From: Fen-1245 sp963835535
GTDB lineage: Bacteria; Gemmatimonadota; Gemmatimonadetes; Gemmatimonadales; JACORV01
Assembly: GCA_963835535.1 (NCBI GenBank)
Contig: CAWIFL010000002.1
Span: 1-64,000, forward strand
Direction: 5' to 3'
Length of the DNA stretch: 64,000 nt
In this document: positions 37,334 through 46,064 of the stretch, piece by piece
How the letters are laid out: every line of letters begins with the position of its first letter
Position numbering within the stretch: the stretch's first letter is position 1
Translations under genes and position numbers: made by a program
Notes under the pieces: generated by a model
Told to the model about the DNA's origin: nothing
The model's database searches: none
The model's input: only the letters and a program-made list of their open reading frames with translations

Positions 37334-37954
37334 ATGGACGACATCCGGGATCTCAAGGAGCTGCAGCTCGACGCGCTGAAGGAGATCGAGAACATCGGCG
37401 CGGGCCATGCGGCGACGGCGCTTTCGCAGATGACCAACCGCCGCATCATGATCACCGTGCCGCGGATCACCGTGGCGCGGCTCGAGGACGTGGCGGGGCT
37501 GCTCGGCGATCCGCAGCAGGTGGTCGCCGCGGTCCTGCTCCACATGCTCGGCGACCTCACCGGCCGGACCCTGCTCGTCTTCCCCGAGCGGGCGGCGTTG
37601 CGGCTGTGCGACCTGCTGCTCAACCGCCCCGCGGGGAAGACGGTCCAGTTCGGCGCCCTCGAGCAGTCGAGCCTCAAGGAGGCGGGCAACATCCTGTGCG
37701 GGGCCTACATGAACGCGCTGTCGCAGTTCATGGGGATGCTGCTGCTGCCCTCGGTGCCGACGCTCGCGGTGGATCTGTCGGCGGCGGTGCTGACGTCCAC
37801 GTATCTCGAATTCGGCGGCGAGCGGGACTACGTCTTCTGCGTCGAGACGGAGTTCCAGTTCGCGGTGGAGGGGGAAGCGCTGCGGGGTCACTTCCTGCTC
37901 GTGCCGGACTTCGCCTCCCTCCGCGCCATCCTTCAGGCCGTCCGCCTGACCTGA
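37334..37954 (+). CDS. cheC: CheC family CheY-P phosphatase
   Basis: A 206-residue phosphatase that removes phosphate from CheY. Both active-site helices are present: Glu17/Asn20 in KEIENIGAGHAA and Glu116/Asn119 in KEAGNILCGAY, the ExxN pattern of CheC/FliY/CheX. The presence of both sites and the absence of a FliN domain identify CheC rather than CheX or FliY. CheC is usually stimulated by CheD, encoded further down the same operon. Confidence 0.93.
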   Translation: MDDIRDLKELQLDALKEIENIGAGHAATALSQMTNRRIMITVPRITVARLEDVAGLLGDPQQVVAAVLLHMLGDLTGRTLLVFPERAALRLCDLLLNRPAGKTVQFGALEQSSLKEAGNILCGAYMNALSQFMGMLLLPSVPTLAVDLSAAVLTSTYLEFGGERDYVFCVETEFQFAVEGEALRGHFLLVPDFASLRAILQAVRLT

Positions 37955-37968
37955 GGCCGGGGGCGGCG

Positions 37969-40682
37969 ATGGCGTCCACCGTGTCCTCGGAGCGCGATCT
38001 CGCGGTGCTGCGCTCGTTCGCCCGTCGCATCGATCCGTCGGACGCCGGGGCGCACAACAATCTGGGCGTCCTGTACTTCCGCAAGGCGCTGTACCCCGAA
38101 GCGGTGTCGAGCTTCAGCCGCGCGCTCGAGCTCGATCCGAAGATGTCCGTGGCCCAGCGCAACCTCGAGATCGCCTACAAGAGCAGCGGCTACTACGACC
38201 GGCGCATCACGGAGCTGCGGGAGGCGCTGCGGCGCCACCCGGAGGACCGCGACCCGCGCTGGGAGCTGGCGCGCGCGTTCGCCGCGGTGGGGCAGTACGA
38301 GGAGGCGGTGGCGGAGTTCACCGCGCTGCTCGGCCAGAACCGGCGCGACCTCGGTGCGCTGATCCAGCTCGGCCTGCTCGAGCAGCGCCTGGGCAACCTC
38401 GAGACGGCGCTCGAGTGGTTCGACCGCGCGCGCGAGCTGGATCCGGACTCGTCGGTGGTGGAGTTCCATCGCGGCGAGGTGTTCTACAACCTCGGGACGA
38501 ACGACGCCGCCCTCGTCGCGCTGGAGCACGCGGTGGCGCTGAACCCGGACAACCCGGAGGCGCACCATCTCGAGGCGTTCGTCCTCGGCGACCTGGGGCG
38601 CCACGCCGACGCCCGCGCCGCGGCGAAGCGGGCCGCCCGGCTCAACCCGGCGCTGGCCCGGGCCCAGGCCAACCTCACCCTGGAGCCCAAGGACGCGCCC
38701 CGCCCCGCCGCCGACGTGCAGCGGCCCGCGGAGCGAGCGGCGGCGAAAGGCGAGCGGGGCCGCCTGGCGCACTACCACCTGGGCCGCGTCTTCCGCGACA
38801 AGGGCCTCTACCTCGAGGCGCTGCGCGAGTACCGGCTGGCGCTGGAGCGGGGCGAGGACCGCGCTCTGGTGCGGCGCGCGATGGCGGAGGTGCACCTGGT
38901 GCGGCGCGACCTCTCCAGCGCGCTCGAGCTTTACGACGCGCTGGTCGAGGAGCAGCCGGCGTCGGGGAAGTACTGGAACGAGCGCGGGGTCGCGCTGCAC
39001 CAGTGCGGGCGCCGGGACGAAGCGGTGGCGTCGTACCGCAGGGCGCTGCAGGCGGAGCCTGCGCACGCGGCCGCCGGGAACAACCTCGGCGTCGCGCTCG
39101 CGTCGGCGGGGCAGGTCGAGGCCGCGATGCAGGCGTTCCGCACGGCGCTGGCGCACCAGGCGGACCTCCTCGCCGCCCGCCTCAACCTGGCGCTGCTCCT
39201 GACGCAGCAGCGGCGCTACCAGCCGGCGCTGGAGGCGTACCGGCAGGCGCTGGAGGTGGCGCCGGAGTCGGCGATCGCGTGGAACGGGGTGGGTGTGGCG
39301 CTCATGGAGCTGCAGCGCTACGCCGACGCGCGCAACGCCTTCGCCCGCGCGGTCGAGGCGGACGAGCAGTCGGCCTCCGCGCACTACAACCTCAGCTTCA
39401 CACTGTCCCGGCTCGGGGAGTTCGACGGCGCGCTGCGCGAGGTGAAGCGGGCGCTGGAGCTGGACCCGTACTATGTCCCGCAGAAGTACCTGCTCTCGAT
39501 CGAGGTGGTGGAAGGGGAAGGGGGGGGCGCGCTCGGGGTCTTGCCGGACCTGTCGACCGAGCGGCCGGAGAGCGGGGCGGAGGGATTCGTCTTCGATCCG
39601 AAGATGCTCGACGGCCTGTTCGCGGAGCTGAAGCCCGCGGCGGGCGCAGTGCGGGGGCCTGGGGGGGGGCGGCGGAGGCCGCGCCGGCGGACGATCCGTT
39701 CCGGCTGGCGCGCGATTTCTTCACGAAGTCGCTGTTCGAACACGCGGTGGCGGAGGTGAACCGGGCGGTGGGGCGCGGCGCCGACCGGGCGGAAGGCGCG
39801 GCGCTGCTGGGCGACGTCTTCGCCCGGCGCGGGCTCTACGGCGAGGCGCTGGAGCGCTATCGCGAGGCGCGCACCGGCGGCAGCGCGCCCCGGCGCGCGC
39901 GGCTCGGGGAGGTGCGCTGCCTGCTGGCGCTGAACCGCGTCGCCGAAGCGATGCCGGCCGCCGAGGCGCTGCTGTCCGAGACGCCGGACGACGTGGACGC
40001 CGCCTTGCTCGCCGCCGAGGCGCGGAGCCGGTTCGGCGATCCGGCGGCGGCGCTGGATCTGCTGCAGCGGGCGGCGGCGCGCTCGCCGGCACGGGCCGAC
40101 GTGCGCAAGCTGCTCGGGGACGTGGCGCGCGGCGTGGGCGACGGCGACCTCGCGCGGGAGGCGTATCGCGTCGCGCTGGACCTCGACCCCGGCTACGTGG
40201 AGGTGTGGGTCGAGTACGGTCGCCTGTGCGAGCGGCGCGGCCTCGCCCGCGAGGCGGAGGACGCCTATCGCGCAGCCCTGATGCATCTGCCGGGCTACGG
40301 CGCCGCGGTGCACGCGCTGGCGCGCCTCCAGCTCCACGAGGGCCGGGGTGCGGAGGCGATGCGCGCGCTCATCGCGCAGCTGGAGCACGACCCATACGAC
40401 TTCGAGGCGCTGGTGCTGCTCGCGCGGTGCCTCCTCGAGCGCGGGCGCGACGGCGATGCACGCTCGGCCCTCGAGCGGGTCGTGCGCTTCGAGCCCGACC
40501 ACGCGGGCGCGCGCTACCACCTCGGGCTGGCGCTGGCCCGCGAGCGCCGTTACCGCGAGGCCGTCGCCGAGTTCGATCGCGTCATCGCGCTCGAGCCCTC
40601 GGGCCCGCTGGCGCAGCAGGCGCGGGCGCACGCGCGCACCGCGCGCGACCTCGCCCACGTCCTGGCCGGAGAGGCGGCCTAG
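37969..40682 (+). pseudogene. Large TPR-repeat protein, frameshifted in a G9 run
   Basis: An all-helical scaffold built of about 20 tetratricopeptide repeats. The first frame runs from ATG 37969 to about residue 565 with repeats such as AHNNLGVLYFRKALYPEAVSSF; the reading frame then breaks in nine G residues (39661-39669), and the frame one base earlier continues from about 39657 (AEAAPADDPFRLARDFF) to 40682 with further repeats. Adding one G restores a single protein of about 904 residues. A base-call error in the homopolymer is likely because the operon is otherwise intact; a real -1 slippage cannot be excluded. It lies between cheC and a PATAN protein. Confidence 0.8.
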
Positions 40683-40684
40683 CC

Positions 40685-41845
40685 GTGGCGATCGAAGGCC
40701 CGCTCAAGGAGCTCGGGCTCCACGACGTCTTCCAGTTGCTCGACCTGAGCCGCAAGACCGGGGTGCTGCGCATCACGAGCGACCTGCGCAACAACGAGGG
40801 CACGGTCTTCTTCGACCGCGGAGCCATCGTCTTCGCGACCGCCCGCGCCAAGGCGCAGCGCATCGGGGAGCGGCTGGTCCACGCGGGGAAGATCACGCCG
40901 GCGGAGCTGGAGCACGCGCGCGCCGTGCAGCAGCGCGAGGGCGGCAAGCGGCGTCTCGGGAGGATCTTCGTCGAGGACGGAGCGCTCACGCCGCGCGAGC
41001 TGGAACGTGAAGTGGAGCACCAGGTCGAGGAAGTGGTCTTCGACCTCCTGTCGTGGCGCGAGGGCTTCTTCTCCTTCAGCGAGGGATCGCTGGACGCCGC
41101 GCCGTCCGACGCGCTGGTGCGCGTCCCCACCGAGAAAGTGCTGATGGAGGGGGCGCGGCGGATCGACGAGTGGTCGCGCATCGAGGCGCAGGTGCCGCAC
41201 CTCGGGGTGATCCCGGTGCTGGCGCCGCTCGAGGCGGCGGGCGCCGGCGCGGCGCCGATGCTGGATCTTCGGCCGGCGGAATGGTCGGTCCTCGCCGAAG
41301 TGGACGCGGTGCGCGACCTGCGGCAGATCGCGGCGGCGCTGCACCTTCCCGAGTTCGACGTCTCGCGCACCGTGTTCGGCCTGGTGGCGACGGGCGTGGT
41401 GGTCCTGCGCGACCCGACGGCGCGGCATTCCGGCGCGGGGACGGCGGCGGACGCGAAGGCGCTCGTGGCGGCGGCGGAGGTGCGCCTCGCGAGCGGCGAC
41501 CCGGCGGCCGCGCGGGAGGCGGCCGAGGCCGCGCTCGCCCTGAGGCCCGAGGAGCCGCGCGGGCACCTCGCGCTCGGGCGCGCCCACCTGGCCGAGGGAC
41601 TCTACGGCGAGGCGGTGGAGGAGTGCCGGCGCGCCATCCGGCTCGCGCCGGACCTGGCGGACGCGTATCGCTGGTGCGGGTTCGCGCTGGCCGCGTCGGG
41701 CCGGTTCCACGAGGCGCGCGCGAGCTGGGAGCGGTGGCAGCAGATGATGAACGGCGCGGCGGGCGCCGAGCAGCGGCGGGAGGTCGCCGACGCCCTCGCC
41801 GCGGCGGCGTCCCTCGAGCGGCTCCTCGGAGGCGATCGTGCCTGA
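40685..41845 (+). CDS. PATAN (DUF4388) protein with C-terminal TPRs
   Basis: A 386-residue cytoplasmic protein. Residues 1-155 contain a PATAN/DUF4388 domain: IEGPLKELGLHDVFQLLDLSRKTG opens it and GTVFFDRGAIVFA follows; the middle contains an LGRIFVEDGAL segment and VLMEGARRIDEWSRIE closes it. The C-terminus (about 265-375) has two to three TPRs. PATAN domains were first noted in cyanobacterial PatA and in proteins linked to two-component and Mgl-type systems. The GTG start follows the TPR stop by two bases, and the 3' end overlaps the next gene by eight bases. Confidence 0.85.
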   Translation: MAIEGPLKELGLHDVFQLLDLSRKTGVLRITSDLRNNEGTVFFDRGAIVFATARAKAQRIGERLVHAGKITPAELEHARAVQQREGGKRRLGRIFVEDGALTPRELEREVEHQVEEVVFDLLSWREGFFSFSEGSLDAAPSDALVRVPTEKVLMEGARRIDEWSRIEAQVPHLGVIPVLAPLEAAGAGAAPMLDLRPAEWSVLAEVDAVRDLRQIAAALHLPEFDVSRTVFGLVATGVVVLRDPTARHSGAGTAADAKALVAAAEVRLASGDPAAAREAAEAALALRPEEPRGHLALGRAHLAEGLYGEAVEECRRAIRLAPDLADAYRWCGFALAASGRFHEARASWERWQQMMNGAAGAEQRREVADALAAAASLERLLGGDRA

Positions 41846-42683
41846 CGACATCCGTTCCCTGACAGCGGCGCTGGCGCGCGATCCCAAGAGCCTGGTGTAC
41901 GCGGACCTCGCCGAGGCGCTCCGGCGCCGCGGCCAGCGTCAGGAGGCGCTGCAGGTCGTGCTCCAGGGGCTGACGCGGCACCCGATGCACGCCGACGGCC
42001 ACGATTGCCTCGCCCGCATCTACGCCGACCTCGGCGACCTCGAGCGGGCCCGGCTCGCCTGGAGCAAGGCGCTGGAGATCGCTCCCGACCACATGGGCTC
42101 GCTCAGGGGCGTGGCCTTCCTCCTCTTCCGGCAGGGCGACCTCGCGGCGGCGGAGTCGGCCCTCCAGAAGGTGCTCGCGCGCGCACCCTGGGACGAGGGG
42201 GCCCGCCGGGCGCTGGCCGGCGTGCGCGCCGGGCGCGGCGCGGAGGGGGGGGCGGCGGGCGCGACGGGCGCAGCGCCGAGGGCCGTGCCGGAGCAAGCGG
42301 CGCCGTCTCCGGCGGGACAGCGCCCCGAGGTCTTCCACGGCTTCGACGGCGCGTCGGCCGACATCCTGCTCCTCGATCAGCGGGGGCTGGTCCTCGCCGG
42401 CGGCCTCACCGACGCGCAGGGGAAGGACGCGTCGGAGCTGGCGGCTGCGGCGCTGGCCGGGGTCTCCGGCGAAGCGGCGCGGACGGCGGAGTACCTCGGC
42501 CTGGAGTCGTGGAGCGCGATCGTGGCCGAAGCGGAGCACTCCAACCTGGTCGTCGCGCCCGTGGGCGAGGGGGCGCTCCTGCTGGTGCGGCGCGACCGGA
42601 GCATGGCCGTCGGCCTGGCGCTGCGGTTCGCGGAGCGGGCGCGGGGGATCGCGCTCGCCTGGCTGAAGGGGCAGGGCGCATGA
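41838..42683 (+). CDS. TPR protein with C-terminal roadblock/LC7 domain
   Basis: A 281-residue fusion. Residues 1-130 form about three TPRs (YADLAEALRRRGQRQEAL, CLARIYADLGDLERARLAW), followed by a Gly/Ala linker (about 130-160) and a roadblock/LC7 domain (about 165-275; DILLLDQRGLVLAGG, NLVVAPVGEGALLLVRR). Roadblock domains dimerise and, in MglB, stimulate the MglA GTPase. The fusion suggests an adaptor tethering the GTPase to the TPR network. The GTG start overlaps the preceding gene, and its stop overlaps the next (ATGA). Confidence 0.8.
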   Translation: MPDDIRSLTAALARDPKSLVYADLAEALRRRGQRQEALQVVLQGLTRHPMHADGHDCLARIYADLGDLERARLAWSKALEIAPDHMGSLRGVAFLLFRQGDLAAAESALQKVLARAPWDEGARRALAGVRAGRGAEGGAAGATGAAPRAVPEQAAPSPAGQRPEVFHGFDGASADILLLDQRGLVLAGGLTDAQGKDASELAAAALAGVSGEAARTAEYLGLESWSAIVAEAEHSNLVVAPVGEGALLLVRRDRSMAVGLALRFAERARGIALAWLKGQGA

Positions 42684-43033
42684 GCGAGCCACTGCAGCGG
42701 GCCCTCGACCGGATCTCGCGCGTGCGCGGCGTGCGCGGCTCGATGTGGGTCGCGGCCGAGGACGGGATCCCGGTGGCGCAGCTCCTGATGGAGGGCGTGA
42801 AGGGCAAGGCGGTGGCGGCGCTGGCGGCCTCGCTGGCCCGGAAGGTCAGCGGCGCGGCGGCGGCCACGGGCGCCGGCCGGGTGCGCTTCGTGCAGATGGA
42901 AGCGGCGGGCGGGACGCTGCTCGTGGCGCCGGCGGCGCAGGACCTCCTGATCGTCGCGCTGGCCGACAGCCGGGTGAACGTCGGCCTGGCGCGGCTCGAG
43001 ATGATCCGCGCGGCCGAGGCGGCGCTCGCGTGA
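42680..43033 (+). CDS. Roadblock/LC7 domain protein (MglB-like, short)
   Basis: A 117-residue single-domain roadblock protein. A core sheet-helix-sheet pattern is visible: VRGSMWVAAEDGIPVAQLL, AAVAALAASLARKVS, VQMEAAGGTLLVAPA, DLLIVALADSRVNVGLARLEM. It is one of three consecutive roadblock-domain genes before mglA; the best-known family member, MglB, is a GTPase-activating protein and pole-defining partner of MglA. Which of the three plays that role is not decidable from sequence. ATG overlaps the preceding stop and TGA overlaps the next start. Confidence 0.82.
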   Translation: MSEPLQRALDRISRVRGVRGSMWVAAEDGIPVAQLLMEGVKGKAVAALAASLARKVSGAAAATGAGRVRFVQMEAAGGTLLVAPAAQDLLIVALADSRVNVGLARLEMIRAAEAALA

Positions 43034-43500
43034 GCACGACGACGGTCGTCGAGACCTGGACCGAGGCGCCCCTGGTCCGATACGTCGGCCAGGCGAGCGC
43101 CCGGCTCGTGGTCGTGATGACGCCGTCGGGGCAGGTGCTGGCGCAGCACGGCTTCGCGCGCGCGATGGACCTGATGTCGGCCGCCGCGCTCGGCGCGGCG
43201 ATCATGGCCTCCTCGGGCGCTCTCGCGCAGCTGCTCGGCGAGCAGACGTTCGGCGCGTTGTTCCACGGGGGCGTGCACCACGGGATCCATCTCGCGCCGT
43301 GCGCCACGCCGCGCGGCGCTTTGATCGTGCTCACGGTGTTCGGGCGCGAGACGTCGATCGGGCTGGTGGAGCTGTTCTACGAGGAGTTCGCGGCGGCGCT
43401 GAAGCGCGCGGCGCCGGTGGATCAGGTCCGGGAGCCGGTCCTCGCGAAGGACTTCGAGGCGGATCTGAACCGGAGCCTCACCTCACTCTTTCGTCGGTGA
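43030..43500 (+). CDS. Roadblock/LC7-like protein (MglB-like, long)
   Basis: A 156-residue protein with one roadblock-like domain (about 15-125; LVVVMTPSGQVLAQHGF, SAAALGAAIMASSGALAQLL, IHLAPCATPRGALIVLTVF) and a C-terminal helical tail of about 30 residues ending SLTSLFRR. Tails in MglB homologues contact MglA. The GTG at 43030 overlaps the previous stop (GTGA). It lies four bases before mglA, the classical mglBA order, which makes it the most likely direct MglA partner. Confidence 0.8.
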   Translation: MSTTTVVETWTEAPLVRYVGQASARLVVVMTPSGQVLAQHGFARAMDLMSAAALGAAIMASSGALAQLLGEQTFGALFHGGVHHGIHLAPCATPRGALIVLTVFGRETSIGLVELFYEEFAAALKRAAPVDQVREPVLAKDFEADLNRSLTSLFRR

Positions 43501-43504
43501 CGGC

Positions 43505-44116
43505 ATGTCCCTGGTCAACTTCACGACACGGGAAATCACCTGCAAGATCGTCTACTACGGCCCGGGACGGTCGGGGAAGACGACCAACCTGCAGTACGTG
43601 TACTCGCAGGTGCCGTCCGACCGGAAGGGCCAGATGGTCTCGCTCGCGACCCAGACCGACCGGACGCTCTTCTTCGATTTCCTGCCCCTGGACCTCGGCA
43701 CGATCTCGGGCTTCACCACCAAGTTCCAGCTCTACACGGTGCCGGGGCAGGTGTACTACAACGCCACGCGCAAGCTCGTGCTGCAGGGCGCGGACGGCGT
43801 CGTGTTCGTCGCCGACAGCCAGCTGCGCCAGCTCGACGAGAACATGGAGAGCCTGCAGAACCTCCACGCCAACATTCTCGAGCACGGCCTGGACATCCGC
43901 ACCATGCCGATGGTGATCCAGTTCAACAAGCAGGACCTGCCGCCCGAGCTCATCCTCAGGCCGCCGGAGCTCGACGACGCGCTCAACTTCCGCGGGCTCC
44001 AGACCTTTCCCGCCGACGCGCTGCACGGCGCGGGGGTCTTCGAGACGCTCAAGGGGATCGCCGCCGACGTGCTGCGGAAGCTGAGCGAAGGCGGCGGCGG
44101 GGTCCGGCGGCTGTAG
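43505..44116 (+). CDS. mglA: MglA-type small Ras-like GTPase
   Basis: A 203-residue polarity GTPase. The P-loop GPGRSGKTT is at 19-27 (Lys25), Arg53 lies in TDRTLFFDFLPLDLG, the PM3 region TVPGQVYY contains Gln82, and the guanine-specificity motif NKQD is at 141-144. The Arg53 and Gln82 positions match the catalytic residues described for Myxococcus MglA, so a roadblock-stimulated mechanism is expected. MglA-GTP marks the leading pole and recruits motility machines. The C-terminus ends with a Gly-rich RRL tail. Co-transcription with che genes links signalling to polarity. Confidence 0.95.
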   Translation: MSLVNFTTREITCKIVYYGPGRSGKTTNLQYVYSQVPSDRKGQMVSLATQTDRTLFFDFLPLDLGTISGFTTKFQLYTVPGQVYYNATRKLVLQGADGVVFVADSQLRQLDENMESLQNLHANILEHGLDIRTMPMVIQFNKQDLPPELILRPPELDDALNFRGLQTFPADALHGAGVFETLKGIAADVLRKLSEGGGGVRRL

Positions 44117-44117
44117 C

Positions 44118-46064
44118 GTGGACCTGAACCCGCGGTTCCGGTTCGAGACCTTCGTGGTCGGCGCGGGCAACCAGACCGCGGCGGCCGCGGCGCGCTCCGT
44201 GGCCGAGTCGCCGGGCACGACCTACAACCCGCTCTGCATCTACGGTAAGTCGGGGCTCGGCAAGACGCACCTCCTCCAGGCCATCGGCTTCCTCGCGCTC
44301 GAGCGGCAGCCGAGCCTGCGGACGGAGTACCTGACGCTGGAGGAGTTCGTCGAGCGCTATAACGCGTCGGTGGCCGCGGGCCAGCTCGACGCCTTCCGGC
44401 GCAGCGCCCAGGAGACCGACCTCCTGCTGCTCGACGACGTGCAGTTCCTCGCCGCGCACCTCGAGATGCAGGCCGAGCTGCTGCGGCTGAGCGAGGCGAT
44501 GCAGGCGGTGGGGCGGCAGGTCGTCCTGGCCAGTGACCGGCCGCCGGGCGAGATCGGCGAGCTGGACGAGCGACTGGTGACGCGGCTCTCCGGCGGGCTG
44601 CTGGTGGACGTCGCCGCGCCGGACTTCGAGACGCGCCTGGCCATTCTGCGGCGCAAGGCGGAAGAGCGGGGCGCGCTGCTTCCGCCGGCGGTGCTCAAGA
44701 CCGTGGCCGGGATCGCCTCGGCGAACGTGCGCGAGCTGATCGGGATGATCAACCGCCTGATCGCGTATCAGGGAGTCTCGGACGGCCCGATCACGCCGGA
44801 GAGCGCGCGGATGCTGCTCACGGGCGAGCCGCCGGAGAAGGAGCCGGTGGTGGTCGTGGCGCCGCCCGACGCTCCCGCGGGCCCCGACGAGTTCTCCTCG
44901 TTCCTGTCGGCCGTGTCCACCACCGTGGCGCAGACCGTCGAGGCGTGGCGCTCGCGCGTGGGCGAGGCGGTGCTCCGCTGGCAGGGTGAGGGGTACCGCA
45001 CGCACCGGCTCGAGCAGCTGCTCATGGGGGACGGCATCCCGGACGTCGCGTCCGAGCTGGGGCGGTTCGGCGCGGAGGTGGACGAGCTCAAGCGGCTGGC
45101 CGAGGAGGTCGCGGCGTTCGATGCGGCGGCGGCGGGCCACGCCTGCTTCCGGGACCCCGACGCGCTCGAGGAGGCGCGGGCCTACGCCGAGCGCGTGAAG
45201 GAAGGCGTGACGCCGCCTCCGCCGCCGTCGCGCGGGCTGGACTTCGCCGGCTACGTCGAGGGCGCGGGGAACGAGGGAGCGGTGCGCGCCGCACAGGCGG
45301 TCTGCGCGGACCCGGGACGGCGCTTCAACCCGTTCTTCATCGCCGGTCCGTCGGGCACGGGCAAGACGCACCTGCTGCACGCCGTGGGCAACGCGCTGCT
45401 GGCCGCGCGTCCGGGCGGCACGGTCGCCTGCCTCTCGGCGCAGGTCTACATGGACGAGCTGGTCGCCGCGCTCGACGCCGGGCGCATCGAGTGGTGGCGC
45501 CGGCGCTACCGGCGCGCCGACGTGCTCCTCCTCGACGACATCCAGCTCCTCGCGGGGCGGGAGCGGACGCAGGAGGAGCTGTTCAACCTCTTCAATGCCT
45601 TCACGGACGAGGGCCGGCAGCTCGGGTTCACCGCCGACCGGACGCCGGGCCAGCTCGCCGGCATCGCGCCGCGGCTCACCACGCGGTTCGAGGCCGGGCT
45701 CGTGGTCGAGCTGACCGCGCCCGACCGGCCGATGCGCGCCGAGATGGTGCGCCGGCTGCTGGTGGCGCGCGGTGTCGGCGCCGAGGACGACGTGGTGCAG
45801 TACATCGCCGCGCGGCCGGCCGACAGCGCGCGGGCGGTGCAGGGGCTGGTCAACCGGGCGCTGTCGCGGATGGACCCGGCGAGCGAGGCGCTCACCGTGG
45901 AGACCGCGCGCCTCGCAGTCGAAGGGCGGCCGCCACGCCCGTCCCAGGCCCAGGCCGTCTCCGCGACCGTGCCCGCCGGCCTCGACGCGGCGCTGGGCAG
46001 CCGTGAGAAGGTCGTCTGGGACTGGCCCAACGTCGGGGATCGCCTCGTCGAGGAGCTGCGCTGA
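44118..46064 (+). CDS. Protein with two tandem DnaA-type AAA+ domains and no DNA-binding domain
   Basis: A 648-residue protein of unknown role. Residues about 3-255 match DnaA domain III: LNPRFRFETFVVGAGNQ, Walker A GKSGLGKTH (43-51), Walker B LLLLDDVQF (Asp106/Asp107) and the box VII-like DERLVTRL. A helical linker (about 265-370) separates it from a second DnaA-like domain (about 374-620) with GPSGTGKTH (410-418), LLLDDIQL (Asp473/Asp474) and APRLTTRFEAGL. Neither DnaA domain I nor the DnaA domain IV helix-turn-helix is present. It starts one base after mglA and ends in a TGATG overlap with a PATAN gene, so it belongs to the signalling operon. GTG start. Confidence 0.88.
   Translation: MDLNPRFRFETFVVGAGNQTAAAAARSVAESPGTTYNPLCIYGKSGLGKTHLLQAIGFLALERQPSLRTEYLTLEEFVERYNASVAAGQLDAFRRSAQETDLLLLDDVQFLAAHLEMQAELLRLSEAMQAVGRQVVLASDRPPGEIGELDERLVTRLSGGLLVDVAAPDFETRLAILRRKAEERGALLPPAVLKTVAGIASANVRELIGMINRLIAYQGVSDGPITPESARMLLTGEPPEKEPVVVVAPPDAPAGPDEFSSFLSAVSTTVAQTVEAWRSRVGEAVLRWQGEGYRTHRLEQLLMGDGIPDVASELGRFGAEVDELKRLAEEVAAFDAAAAGHACFRDPDALEEARAYAERVKEGVTPPPPPSRGLDFAGYVEGAGNEGAVRAAQAVCADPGRRFNPFFIAGPSGTGKTHLLHAVGNALLAARPGGTVACLSAQVYMDELVAALDAGRIEWWRRRYRRADVLLLDDIQLLAGRERTQEELFNLFNAFTDEGRQLGFTADRTPGQLAGIAPRLTTRFEAGLVVELTAPDRPMRAEMVRRLLVARGVGAEDDVVQYIAARPADSARAVQGLVNRALSRMDPASEALTVETARLAVEGRPPRPSQAQAVSATVPAGLDAALGSREKVVWDWPNVGDRLVEELR

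Noticed and set aside
44118..46064. Replication initiator dnaA and an origin nearby
   Set aside because: The protein lacks the DNA-binding domain, sits within a che-mgl operon, has no dnaN or gyrB neighbours, and I see no cluster of DnaA boxes or AT-rich unwinding region.
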